The notes under the pieces are model-generated. The model was not told the DNA's origin. It did not search any database and saw nothing but the letters and a program-made list of their open reading frames with translations. A stretch of DNA of 64,000 bases, taken from positions 2,491,501-2,555,500 of the forward strand of contig NZ_JAJLMN010000001.1 of assembly GCF_021730615.1 (NCBI RefSeq), given 5' to 3'. Shown one piece after another: positions 37,620 through 46,556 of the stretch. Numbering within the stretch: the stretch's first letter is position 1; every line of letters starts with the position of its first letter. The translations under genes were made by a program, and so were the position numbers. This DNA comes from Lichenibacterium dinghuense. GTDB taxonomy: Bacteria; Pseudomonadota; Alphaproteobacteria; Rhizobiales; Beijerinckiaceae.

Positions 37620-38612
37620 TCACAGCATCGACGGCAGCACGCGGTCCGGCGGGCGGTGGCCGTCCACGAAGGCGCGGATGTTGACCAGCACCTTCTCGCC
37701 CATCTCCAGGCGCCCCTCCTCGGTGGCCGAGCCCATGTGGGGCAGCAGCGTCACCTTGCCGGCCCGCGCCAACCGAACGAGCTTGTTCGGCACCGCGGGC
37801 TCGTGCTCGAACACGTCGAGCCCGGCCCCGGCGATCTCGTCGGCCTCCAGCATGCGGGTCAGGGCGGCCTCGTCGATGATCTCGCCGCGCGCCGTGTTGA
37901 CCAGGATGGCCTCCGGCCGCATCAGCTTGAGCCGCCGCGCCGACAGCAGGTGGTAGGTGGCCGGCGTGTGGGGGCAGTTGACCGACACGATGTCGGTGCG
38001 GGCCAGCATCTGGTCGAGCGAGTCCCAGTAGGTCGCCTCCAGCCCCTCCTCGACCTCGGCGGCGAGGCGGCGGCGGTTGTGGTAGTGGATCGACAGGCCG
38101 AAGGCCTTGGCGCGGCGCGCCACCGCCTGGCCGATGCGCCCCATGCCGACGATGCCGAGCCTTTTCCCGGTGAGGCGGCTGCCCAGCATGAAGGTCGGCG
38201 CCCAGCCGTTCCACTCGCCCGACGGGATCACCCCCGCGCCCGCCACCACGCGGCGCGACACGGACAGGATCAGCGCCATGGTCATGTCGGCCGTGTCCTC
38301 CGTGAGGACGCCCGGCGTGTTGGTGACCACGATGCCGCGCTTGTGGGCCGCGTCGACGTCGATGTTGTCCGTGCCGGTGCCGAAATTGGCGATGAGCTTG
38401 AGCTGCGGCCCGGCCGCCTCGATCAGCGCGGCGTCGATCCGGTCCGTGACGGTGGGGACCAGCACCTCGGCCTCCGCCATCGCGGCGGCGAGGGCGGCGG
38501 GGGAATGGGGCTCGTCGTCGATGTTGAGGTGCGCGTCGAACAGCTCGCGCATCCGCGTCTCGATGCGCTCGGGCAGCTTGCGGGTGACGACGACGTGGGG
38601 TTTGCGGGCCAT
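37620..38612 (-). CDS. D-2-hydroxyacid dehydrogenase (glyoxylate/hydroxypyruvate reductase-like)
   Basis: 330 residues from MARKPHVVVTRKL. The NAD site is GKRLGIVGMGRIGQAV; catalytic Arg in VNTARGEIIDE, Glu in GLDVFEHEP and His in LLPHMGSAT. This is the GyaR/GhrB type that reduces glyoxylate or hydroxypyruvate with NAD(P)H in the cytoplasm. The upstream ATG 16 codons earlier is less likely. Substrate preference is not decidable here. Confidence 0.9.
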   Translation of the reverse strand: MARKPHVVVTRKLPERIETRMRELFDAHLNIDDEPHSPAALAAAMAEAEVLVPTVTDRIDAALIEAAGPQLKLIANFGTGTDNIDVDAAHKRGIVVTNTPGVLTEDTADMTMALILSVSRRVVAGAGVIPSGEWNGWAPTFMLGSRLTGKRLGIVGMGRIGQAVARRAKAFGLSIHYHNRRRLAAEVEEGLEATYWDSLDQMLARTDIVSVNCPHTPATYHLLSARRLKLMRPEAILVNTARGEIIDEAALTRMLEADEIAGAGLDVFEHEPAVPNKLVRLARAGKVTLLPHMGSATEEGRLEMGEKVLVNIRAFVDGHRPPDRVLPSML

Positions 38613-38753
38613 GGCGCTGACGCTTCGCTCCTGCGGACTCGACGGCGCGGCGGGCTTCACCCCGCCTTAACCCTGCCGTCGCTTCATCCTAGCGCATTCA
38701 GGCGCGTCCGAAACGGCAAAGGGACGGGCCGCAACGACCCCGAGGACCCGCCC

Positions 38754-39290
38754 ATGCCCATCCCCGCCCGCCTCACCGGACTGGCCCTCACCGGACTGGC
38801 TTTGGCGGCGCTGCTGGCGGGCGCGTCGGGCGCCGGCGCCGCCGTCGACCAGAAGGGCCCGATGACCGGCCTGCCGGTGCCGCGCTACGTGAGCCTGAAG
38901 TCGGACCGGGTGAACCTGCGCGAGGGCCCCTCGAAGGACCACCGCTCCTCCTACGTGTTCGAGCGCGCGGGCCTGCCCGTGGAGGTGACGGCGGAGTTCG
39001 ACACCTGGCGCAAGATCCGCGATTCCGAGGGCACGGAGGGCTGGGTGCTCCACTCGCTGCTGTCCGGCCGCCGCACCGCCCTGGTGGCCCCCTGGAAGAA
39101 GGACAAGACGCTGCCGCTCTTCCGCGACCCCCGCGCCGACGCCGAGGTGGTGGCCAACCTCCAGCCGGGCGTGATCGGCAGCGTGAAGAAGTGCGACGGC
39201 CAATGGTGCCGCATCTACGGCGACGGCTTCGACGGCTACGAGCAGCAGAGCAACCTGTGGGGCGTCTACCCCGGCGAGCAGGTGGAGTAG
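38754..39290 (+). CDS. Exported SH3b-domain protein
   Basis: 178 residues with a signal peptide (about 1-29, LAALLAGASGAGAA). Two bacterial SH3-like segments follow: RYVSLKSDRVNLREGPSKDH...WRKIRDSEGTEGWVLHS and DKTLPLFRDPRADAEVVANL...QWCRIYGDGFDGYEQQSNLW. Such proteins bind or organise cell-wall components in the periplasm. The RBS GAGGA lies about 8 bp upstream. Confidence 0.88.
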   Translation: MPIPARLTGLALTGLALAALLAGASGAGAAVDQKGPMTGLPVPRYVSLKSDRVNLREGPSKDHRSSYVFERAGLPVEVTAEFDTWRKIRDSEGTEGWVLHSLLSGRRTALVAPWKKDKTLPLFRDPRADAEVVANLQPGVIGSVKKCDGQWCRIYGDGFDGYEQQSNLWGVYPGEQVE

Positions 39291-39298
39291 AGCAACTC

Positions 39299-39322
39299 CC
39301 TTCTCCCGCAGGCGGGAGAAGG
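39299..39322 (+). terminator. Perfect 11-bp hairpin after the SH3b gene
   Basis: CCTTCTCCCGC and GCGGGAGAAGG with a 2-nt loop, 9 bp past the stop. It has the sequence of the outer stem of the two-hairpin repeat family, so it may be a single repeat arm that also serves as terminator. Confidence 0.55.
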
Positions 39323-39398
39323 AGAAACCCGGCCGCCCTTGCCGCGCGCCCGTCCGGTCCCGATCATCAGGGCCACGCAGCCCCCGAGCCGGACCTCC

Positions 39399-40448
39399 AT
39401 GCCCGATCCCGCCCCGATCCCGGTCTTCGACGGCCACAACGACATGCTGCTGCGCTTCGCCCTGCACCGCGAGCGCAGGCCCGAGGAGCTCTTCGCGGGC
39501 GACCCCAAGGGCCACATCGACCTGCCGCGCGCCCGCGCGGGCGGGCTCGCGGGCGGGCTCTTCGCCGTGTTCCCGCCGCCGCTGCGCGAGGAGGGGCCGG
39601 CGAAGCCCATCACCGAGCGCCCGCCCACCCCCGAACTGGCGCTCGACCCCGCCCGCACCTCGACGGTCGGCATGCTGTCGATCCTCCTGCGGCTGGAGCG
39701 CGCCTTCCCGGACGGGCTCGCGGTGTGCCGGACCGTCGCCGAGATCCGCGCCGCCATGGCGGCCGGCCGCGTGGCCGCGGTGATGCACATCGAGGGCGCC
39801 GAGGCGGTCGACCCCGACCTCGCCATGCTGGACGTGCTGCACGCGGCGGGCCTGCGCTCGCTCGGCCTCGTGTGGAGCCGCACCAACGCCTTCGCGCACG
39901 GCGTGCCGTTCCGCTTCCCCTCCACCGGCGACATCGGCCCCGGCCTCACGGAAGCCGGCCGCGCGCTGGTCAAGGCCTGCAACGGCCTCAAGATCATGGT
40001 CGACCTGTCCCACCTCAACGAGGCGGGCTTCTGGGACGTGGCCGCGCTCACGGACGCGCCCCTGGTGGCGAGCCATTCCAACGTCCACGCGCTCTGCGCG
40101 TCCTCGCGCAACCTGACCGACCGCCAGCTCGACGCCATCCGCGAAAGCCGCGGCCTCGTGGGGCTGAACTTCGCCACCGCGTTCCTGCGCCCCGACGGCG
40201 CCATGCGGGCCGACACCGACCTCGACGTGATGCGCCGCCACCTCGACGCGCTGATCGAGCGGCTGGGCGAGGACGGCGTGGCGCTGGGCTCCGACTTCGA
40301 CGGCGCCGTGGTGCCCTCGGCCATCGGCTCGGCGGCCGGCCTGCCGGCGCTGTTCGCGCACCTGCGGGGGGCGGGCTACGGCGAGCCGCTGCTGCGCAAG
40401 ATCGCATCCGAGAACTGGCTCGGGCTGCTGGAGCGCACGTGGGCGTAG
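39399..40448 (+). CDS. Membrane dipeptidase (peptidase M19 family)
   Basis: 349 residues. Zinc ligands: HxD in FDGHNDMLLR near the start; Glu in MHIEGAEAVDPD; His in VASHSNVHAL; and the later LGSDFDGAV. The domain order is the usual TIM barrel of the renal-dipeptidase family, which cleaves dipeptides, often with D-amino acids. No signal peptide is evident, so it may be cytoplasmic. Start at the ATG of MPDPAPIPVFDG. Confidence 0.9.
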   Translation: MPDPAPIPVFDGHNDMLLRFALHRERRPEELFAGDPKGHIDLPRARAGGLAGGLFAVFPPPLREEGPAKPITERPPTPELALDPARTSTVGMLSILLRLERAFPDGLAVCRTVAEIRAAMAAGRVAAVMHIEGAEAVDPDLAMLDVLHAAGLRSLGLVWSRTNAFAHGVPFRFPSTGDIGPGLTEAGRALVKACNGLKIMVDLSHLNEAGFWDVAALTDAPLVASHSNVHALCASSRNLTDRQLDAIRESRGLVGLNFATAFLRPDGAMRADTDLDVMRRHLDALIERLGEDGVALGSDFDGAVVPSAIGSAAGLPALFAHLRGAGYGEPLLRKIASENWLGLLERTWA

Positions 40449-40451
40449 ATT

Positions 40452-40477
40452 CCCTTCTCCCGCGAGGGGAGAAGGGG
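40452..40477. repeat. Single CTTCTCCC-type hairpin
   Basis: CCCTTCTCCC and GGGGAGAAGGG around a short loop, between the convergent dipeptidase and methyltransferase genes. This is the outer stem of the two-hairpin family without the rest, and could act as a bidirectional terminator. Confidence 0.65.
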
Positions 40478-40486
40478 GAGGGCGCG

Positions 40487-43400
40487 TCAGCGGCCCGCGG
40501 CGGCGCGCTCCTGGTTGAGGGCGAAGAGGCGGGCGAGGACCTCCTCGTCGGGGAGGTCGGCGGGCCAGCCGTAGGCGGCCGCCACCGCGGCGTCGAGGCG
40601 GCGGTGGGCCATGTCGAGCCAGGCCGGGCGGGCGTTGTAGAGGTTGGTCAGCGTGCGCTTCTTCAGCTCGGCCGCCGCCACGGCGTCGCGCGGCAGCACG
40701 CGGTCCGGGTAGCCCGGCACCACCTCGGGCTCGACCCGCACGAGGTCGGGCGGGTTCAGCCACGCCTCCCGCAGCCGGTCCAACTCCGCCGCGGCCTCGG
40801 CGATGGCGCGTGCGCGCGGGTCTTCGGCGTAGGACGCCGCCGGGAGGTTCGGGGTCAGGCCCTCGGGGAAGGGGAAGGTCTCGAAGCAGGTCGAGGGCGT
40901 GTAGCGCGGGTCGTTGCCGACGCCGAGCCACGTGCCCATACGAAGTGACCAAAGCTCATGAAAGCGAGAGTGAAGGACTCCCAGATTGCAGTGGTCACTA
41001 CACGTAATGGCAATTAGTTGGTGATCTGCACAAATGAGTGCGCTGATCTGACAGAAAATTCGATATTTTGCGACGGTCGGCGTGACAATATATTGAGGCT
41101 GCTCTGCGATGGCCCGCCACATGCCTTGACGTGGCTCGACATGCCTCCACCAATTTACGCGATACGCTTCACGATTATTTTTACTTCTCTCAGGTTGTAC
41201 GTGAAGCAGAATATGACGAAATGGTGCTTCGTATAGTTAGGCGGCCGCTTCATCCATCGTCCAACCGAAATCGATGATCCACTTATCAGCGGATCGGCGT
41301 GTGACATCCATGGCATTACGCCAGGGCTTGAGAACGTCGCTGTTCGGCCGGCCATTTGGATTCTTGGGTGCTCTCAGCCATTGCCGGGCCAATTCGCCCG
41401 GCACGTCGAAAGCTCCGCCCTTCGTGTCGCCCATGAAGGCGACGCCCGCGTTCTCCTTCAGCCGCTTCGCCTGAGTGAGGTCCGTCCCGGCCGCCGTCAG
41501 GTCCGCGTTGATCCGCTCCGCCGGTGCGCCGTCGAGCTGCGTCCCTCCAAATCCCTCGCCGAAGCCGAGCATGGACACGCGCACGGCGGCGCCTTCCAGC
41601 ACCCAGGGCTCGTCGGCCCAGGCCTCGTGCAGGGCGCCGGCCGCCGCGATCGGCTCCAGCACCCTGCGGCTCGCGCCGCCCCGCACGGAGTTGGTGGTGA
41701 CGAGGCCGGCCCGGCGCTCCGCCCCGTCCACCGCCCGCCACGCCTTCTCGACCCAGTAGCAGACGAAGTCCGCCTCCGCGGGCACGCGCCCCCTGTAGGC
41801 CGCGAAGAGCCGTTCGACCGCCTCGTCGCCGAGCCCGGCGCGCATCCGCTTGCCGCCGAGGAACGGCGGGTTGCCGACGATGACGTCGGCCTCCGGCCAC
41901 GCCGCCTCGGTCCCGTCCGGGTTCAGCAGGGCGTCGCGGTTCTCGATCCCGTCGAGCGCCTCCAGCACCGGCTCCGGGTAGCTCGTGTAGCCGTTGCGGC
42001 GCTTCCACTGGAGGTCGCCGATCCACAGCGTCACGCGCGCGAGCTCGGCCGCGTAGGGCTCGACCTCGATGCCGTGGAAGCTGCGCAGCGACACGCGCGG
42101 CGGCACCTGCGGCACGCCGAGGCGCTCGGCGTCCATCAGGGCGCGCAGCTCGATGTCGCGGATGGCGTGCAGCGCCACGTAGAGGAAGTTGCCCGAGCCG
42201 CAGGCGGGGTCGAGCACCCGGAAGCTGGCCAGCCGGTCGAGGAAGCCGTCGCGCAGGTCGCGGGCGCGGTTCAGCGCCACGGTGCGGCGGCGGGCGAGGG
42301 CGGTCAGCTCGGGCTGGACCTTCTTCATGGCGCGGCCGGCGGCGCCGGGCAGGCGGGTCGCGCCCGCGTCCTCGAACAGCTCCAGGTTCGCGCCCGTCGC
42401 CAGGGCGCGGCGCTCGCCCTCCATCACGAGGTCCGCGCCCGCGGCGTCGAGCGTGGCGGCGACGCGCTCGGTCGCGAGCTTGCGGTCGAGCGCGGCCCCG
42501 CGGGCGTCCTCCATGGCGGCGCGGATGCCGTCCGCGACGCCGGCCCATTCGGCGAGCAGCGGCCGCGCGATGACGGGCTCGACGATCTTCAGGATCTTGT
42601 CGCGGTCGGTGTAGTGGGCACCGAGGGCTGCGCGCTTGCGCTCCGCCTTCAGCGCCTCCTCGAACAGCGTGCCGAAGATGGCGGGGTCGATCTCGGCCCA
42701 GTCGTGCTCGGCGGCGCTGTCCGCGATGAGTCTCAGGTCGTCCGATTCCAGCGGCAGCGCGCCCGCGTCGTCGAACAGGCCGCCGTTGAACCGCAGCACC
42801 GCGTCGGCGCCGAAGAAGCCGCCCTCGCCCATGGTGGCGAACAGCGCCTCGAACTGCTGTTTCGCGAGGCGCGGCCGCGCCTGCAGGGCCTTGACCATGC
42901 GGACCAAGGGTTTTCCGACCAGGATGCCGGCGTGCTCCGCGAAGAGGCAGAAGATCACGCGGTTGAGGAAGTGCGCCACCGCGCGCGGGTCGTGCCCGCG
43001 CTCCTGCAGGCGGCGGCCGAGGCCGCCGAAGCGCTCGGCGGCGTCGTGCGTGATCGCTTGCGGGCTGGTGCCGGGGCGCAGCCGCTCCGAGCCGCGGAAC
43101 ACGTCGCGGAGCTGGTCGAGTTTTCCGGGCTCGTGGAGGTCGTCGAGGGAGAACTCCAGGCGGCGCGACACCGTGTTGGTCCAGTTGGTGTGGACCACGA
43201 TGCGCTCCATGTCGGAGACGACGAGGTAGGGCGGGTTCTGCAGGTCGAGCGCGTAGGCCTGGAGCTGGCGCAGCGCGGCCCCGAGGTCCTTGTGCTTGCC
43301 CTTGTATTCCCAGCCGAAGCAGCCGCGCCGCCACACGTCGGCCCAGCCGTCGCCGCCGCCCACCTTCTCGGCCCCGCGCTCGAAGCAGTAGCGCTCGCCG

Positions 43401-43528
43401 AAGGGGTCGTCCTCGGTCGGCGTCGGCTCGCCGATGAGCGCGCACAGGTCGTTGAAATGCGACTGGGCGCCCTGCCGCTCGCGCAGCGTGCTGTCGCCCC
43501 ACTTCCTGATGAACTCGGCCGGTGTCAT
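40487..43528 (-). pseudogene. MmeI-like type IIG restriction-modification enzyme, interrupted by an in-frame stop
   Basis: The gene runs from MTPAEFIRKWGD to a normal C-terminus, 1013 codons, but an in-frame TAA at 41237-41239 splits it after MDEAAA. Downstream translation continues in the same frame with LYEAPFRHILLHV and GTWLGVGNDPRY, as in the intact family. The N-terminus (D in GWADVW, ExK in WEYKG) is a PD-(D/E)XK nuclease; FRVLDPACGSGNFLYVAL is the SAM motif and VGNPPFLGG the NPPF adenine-methylase motif. The break falls in the target-recognition region, so both restriction and methylation are probably lost. From about 40930 to 41400 the DNA is far more AT-rich than its flanks. Confidence 0.85.
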
Positions 43529-43696
43529 GCGTCGGGGATCTTGCGGGCTCGCGGGGTGAGGCCCGGCACAGTACAGCGCCGCCCCGCCGGGGTCAGCCCG
43601 CACCGCCGCCCCGGAGGACCGGACTTCCGCGCCCTGGCCGCGCCGCCGGGCCGCCCTAACCTATGATGCCCGACCCATCGAGGCGAGAGACTCTGC

Positions 43697-43909
43697 ATGA
43701 CCAGCTTCAAGATCATCGGCGCCGCCTGCGCCCTGGCGCTCCTGTCGGCCGGCGGCGCCGCGGCGGCCCCCATGGCGCACCAGGACCTGACGCCCGCCGC
43801 CTCCGCCGCCACGGCCGCGTCGCTGACCGGCAGCTCGATGGCGGGCAAGCGCAAGCAGCGCCAGCGCACCCGCACCACGCGCTGCAACAACGTCCCCTCG
43901 CGCTGCTGA
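43697..43909 (+). CDS. Small exported basic protein
   Basis: 70 residues: signal peptide (FKIIGAACALALLSAGGAAA then APM), then an Ala/Ser-rich stretch and a strongly basic tail (AGKRKQRQRTRTTRCNNVPS then RC) with two cysteines. A GAGGCGAGAG lies about 8 bp before the ATG. No family is recognised. Confidence 0.6.
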   Translation: MTSFKIIGAACALALLSAGGAAAAPMAHQDLTPAASAATAASLTGSSMAGKRKQRQRTRTTRCNNVPSRC

Positions 43910-43913
43910 TCCT

Positions 43914-44372
43914 TCAGCCCGGCGGCGGGAAGGCGCGCGCCACCGTGAAGGCGGCGGCCGTCGGCCCGTCGCGGCGCAGACGGTCCAGCCGGTCGCGCGC
44001 CTCGGCGAGGTCCGGCCGGTGGCCGGCCGGCACCCACCACAGGGCGAGGTGGTTCTCCATCCGGTCGAACCACTCGCGGCGGCGCGCCATGATCCCCCGG
44101 TGCGCCGCGTCGCCGTAGACGAAGGCGACCAGCGCGTCGCGGTCCGTCCAGACCGACAGGTTGGCGGCGACGCGCGGGTCGCCGAAGGCTTCCGCGCCCG
44201 AAGCGAGCGCGCCCGCGCCGCGCAGCCGCCACACGAAGCCCGGCTGGCGCTCCGCCGCGGCGTCCACCTCGGCCAGGGCCGCGAGATAGGGGGCGTTGGC
44301 GGGGTCGACGGCGGGGACGCGGAAGCGGGCGAGGTTGAGCTGGGCGAGGTGGAAGATGCTGGGAAGCGTCAT
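43914..44372 (-). CDS. DUF3291 domain protein
   Basis: 152 residues, MTLPSIFHLAQLNLARFRVP at the start and, later, ANLSVWTDRDALVAFVYGDA plus HRGIMARRREWFDRMENHLA. These match DUF3291, a dimeric alpha-beta barrel family. Function is unknown; a small-molecule or heme-binding role has been suggested for the fold. It is convergent with the small exported protein, 4 bp apart. Confidence 0.85.
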   Translation of the reverse strand: MTLPSIFHLAQLNLARFRVPAVDPANAPYLAALAEVDAAAERQPGFVWRLRGAGALASGAEAFGDPRVAANLSVWTDRDALVAFVYGDAAHRGIMARRREWFDRMENHLALWWVPAGHRPDLAEARDRLDRLRRDGPTAAAFTVARAFPPPG

Positions 44373-44404
44373 GAGTCCTGCGTGGCACCGGCTCGGTCGC
44401 GCCC

Positions 44405-44545
44405 GGTCCGCCTCCTCCACCGCGCTCCGCGCGGTCCCCCTCCTCCGCTGCGCAGAGGAGGATCAGCGCACGACGCTCGCCGCTTTGATCCTCCTCCGCC
44501 CGCGGAGGAGGGGGACCACCCGAAGGGTGGTGGAGGAGGCGGACC
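44405..44545. repeat. Inverted pair of two-hairpin elements, second family
   Basis: Left arm 44405-44464 and right arm 44487-44545 are inverted copies: both have GGTCCGCCTCCTCCACC, a variable hairpin, GGTCCCCCTCCTCCGC and GGAGGATC. The variable hairpins (GCGCTCCGCGC in the left, ACCCTTCGGGT in the right) differ but keep pairing. Only about 22 bp separates the arms and there is no gene inside. Confidence 0.85.
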
Positions 44546-44660
44546 GGGTCCGACCATTCCGATCTGACCCTGGAACAGCGGCCCGGATCGGATCGAGATG
44601 TTCAGCCTCGTTCACGATACGGGCGAGGCCATGGTGTGCAAAGGCGTCGGGGAAAACCCG

Positions 44661-45266
44661 TCACCCCATGCGCCGCTGCGGCGGGTTGACCGGGTCGCCG
44701 TCGAGCAGGGCGAAGAGGACGTGGTCCTGCCAGCGGCCGTCGATGCGCAGGTAGGCGCGGGCGTAGCCCTCCTTCACGAAGCCGACGCTCTGCAGGAGCC
44801 GCATCGAGGCCTCGTTGTGGGGCAGGCAGGCGGCTTCGAGCCGGTGCAGGCGCAGCGTGCCGAAGACGAAGCCCGCCGCGGTGCGGACCGCGCGGCTCAT
44901 GTAGCCGCGGCCCGCGAAGGCGTGGCCCATCCAGTAGCCGAGCGTCGCGGTCTGCGACACGCCGCGGCGGATCTGCCCGACGGTGAGGCCGCCCACCAGC
45001 GTGTCGTCGTCGCGGAACACCAGGAACGGGAAGGCCTCGTCGCGGCTCATCTCCTCGCCGTGCAGGCGGATGCGGCGGCGGAAGGCCGCGCGCGTCAGGT
45101 CGTCCGACGGCCACACGGGCTCCCAGGGCGACAGGAACTGGCGCGAGCGCTCGCGCAAGGATGCCCACTCGTCGAAGTCGCGCATCTCGGCCGGGCGGAG
45201 GTAGACGCCGTCGCCCCGCACCAGCGTGGCGGCGTCGAAACTCGGTCCCAGCCGGAACAGCGCCAT
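44661..45266 (-). CDS. rimJ: GNAT N-acetyltransferase, RimJ/RimL type
   Basis: 201 residues. RPAEMRDFDEWASLRERSRQ, LVGGLTVGQIRRGVSQTATL, LGYWMGHAFAGRGYMSRAVR (acetyl-CoA loop) and HNEASMRLLQSVGFVKEGYA match ribosomal-protein-alanine acetyltransferases. It follows the M16 peptidase gene by 15 bp in the thrC operon, a known alphaproteobacterial arrangement. Confidence 0.88.
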   Translation of the reverse strand: MALFRLGPSFDAATLVRGDGVYLRPAEMRDFDEWASLRERSRQFLSPWEPVWPSDDLTRAAFRRRIRLHGEEMSRDEAFPFLVFRDDDTLVGGLTVGQIRRGVSQTATLGYWMGHAFAGRGYMSRAVRTAAGFVFGTLRLHRLEAACLPHNEASMRLLQSVGFVKEGYARAYLRIDGRWQDHVLFALLDGDPVNPPQRRMG

Positions 45267-45281
45267 CCGCGTCAGGCCCCC

Positions 45282-46556
45282 TCAGTGCCGCGAAGCCGTG
45301 ATCCCTAAACGCGCCGCGACCGCGTCGGGTCCCGGCACCTTGGACACGGGGCCGATGGCCGACACGGTGGGGGCCGAGCGGATCATCGCCGCGCCGGTCG
45401 CCCGCGCCGACTCCACCGTCACGGCGTCGACCTCGCGCAGGATCTCGTCGGCGTCGATCAGGCGGCCGTAGGCCATGTGCTGGCGGGCGATCTGCTCGGC
45501 GCGCGAGGAGGAGGATTCCATCGCCACCAGCAGCGACACCTTGAGCTGCGCCTTCGCGCGCTCGACCTCCTCGCGCGTCAGCGTCGCGGTCGCCTCGGCG
45601 AGGCAGTCGAGCGCCACGGGCACGAGCTCGGCGACGTTGGCGGCGCCCGTGGCGGCGTAGAAGCCGAACAGGCCGGTGTCGGCGTAGGTCCAGTCGAAGC
45701 TGTTGATCGTGTAGGCGAGGCCGCGCTCCTCGCGCACTTCCTGAAACAGCCGGGACGACATGCCGCCGCCCACCGCGTGGGAGAAGACGTGCGCGTCGTA
45801 GCGGCGCGGGTCGTGGAACGACAGGCCCTCGAAGCCGACCACGATGTGGGCCTGCTCGAGCCGGCGCTTCAGCCGCACGTCGCCACCGCGGTAGTCCGCC
45901 GCGGGCGCGGGCGGCGCGTCGAGGTTCTGCAGCCCCGCGAAGCGGCGCTCGGCCTCGGCCACCACCGTGTCGTGGTCCACCGCGCCGGCGGCGGCGATCA
46001 CGGTCTGGTCCGCCCGGTAGCGGCGCTCCAGGAAGCCCCTCACGGCGTCGCGGTCGAAGCGCCTGACGCCGGCGGGCGTGCCGAGGATCGGGCGGCCGAT
46101 GGGCTGGCCGGGATAGGCGTGCTCGGTGAAGAGCTCGAAGACGAGGTCGTCCGGCACGTCCTCAACGGCGCCGAGTTCCTGGAGCACCACCTCCTTCTCG
46201 CGCTCGATCTCGGCGGGGTCGAAGGCGCTGTCGGTGAGGATGTCGGACAGGATGTCGAGCGCGAGGGGCGCGTCGCCGGGCAGCACGCGGGCGTAATAGG
46301 CGGTCTGCTCGGTCGAGGTGGCGGCGTTGAGGTCGCCGCCCGCGCCCTCGATCTCCTCGGCGATGCGCCGCGCCGACCGCGTCCTCGTGCCCTTGAAGGC
46401 CATGTGCTCCAGGAAGTGCGACAGGCCGTGCTCGGCCTCGGTCTCGTGGCGCGAGCCGATGCCCACCCACAGGCCCAGCGAAGTCGTGTGCATGTGGGGG
46501 ATGTGGTCGGTGATGATCCGCAGCCCGGACGGGAGCGTCGTGACGCGCGCCGTCAC
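45282..46556 (-). CDS. M16 family zinc peptidase (processing-peptidase-like)
   Basis: 424 residues. The inverted zinc motif is HFLEHMAFKG, followed by the distal Glu in REKEVVLQELG, with HAVGGGMSSRLFQEVREERG in the second half. The family includes the mitochondrial processing peptidase beta subunit. The GTG start overlaps the thrC stop (GTGA). No signal peptide is seen, so it is cytoplasmic or membrane-associated. Confidence 0.9.
   Translation of the reverse strand: MTARVTTLPSGLRIITDHIPHMHTTSLGLWVGIGSRHETEAEHGLSHFLEHMAFKGTRTRSARRIAEEIEGAGGDLNAATSTEQTAYYARVLPGDAPLALDILSDILTDSAFDPAEIEREKEVVLQELGAVEDVPDDLVFELFTEHAYPGQPIGRPILGTPAGVRRFDRDAVRGFLERRYRADQTVIAAAGAVDHDTVVAEAERRFAGLQNLDAPPAPAADYRGGDVRLKRRLEQAHIVVGFEGLSFHDPRRYDAHVFSHAVGGGMSSRLFQEVREERGLAYTINSFDWTYADTGLFGFYAATGAANVAELVPVALDCLAEATATLTREEVERAKAQLKVSLLVAMESSSSRAEQIARQHMAYGRLIDADEILREVDAVTVESARATGAAMIRSAPTVSAIGPVSKVPGPDAVAARLGITASRH

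Noticed and set aside
40487-41122. Separate small gene after the restriction-modification gene
   Set aside because: It is in the same reading frame as the upstream gene, and its sequence continues the known family C-terminus; it is the tail of the interrupted gene.
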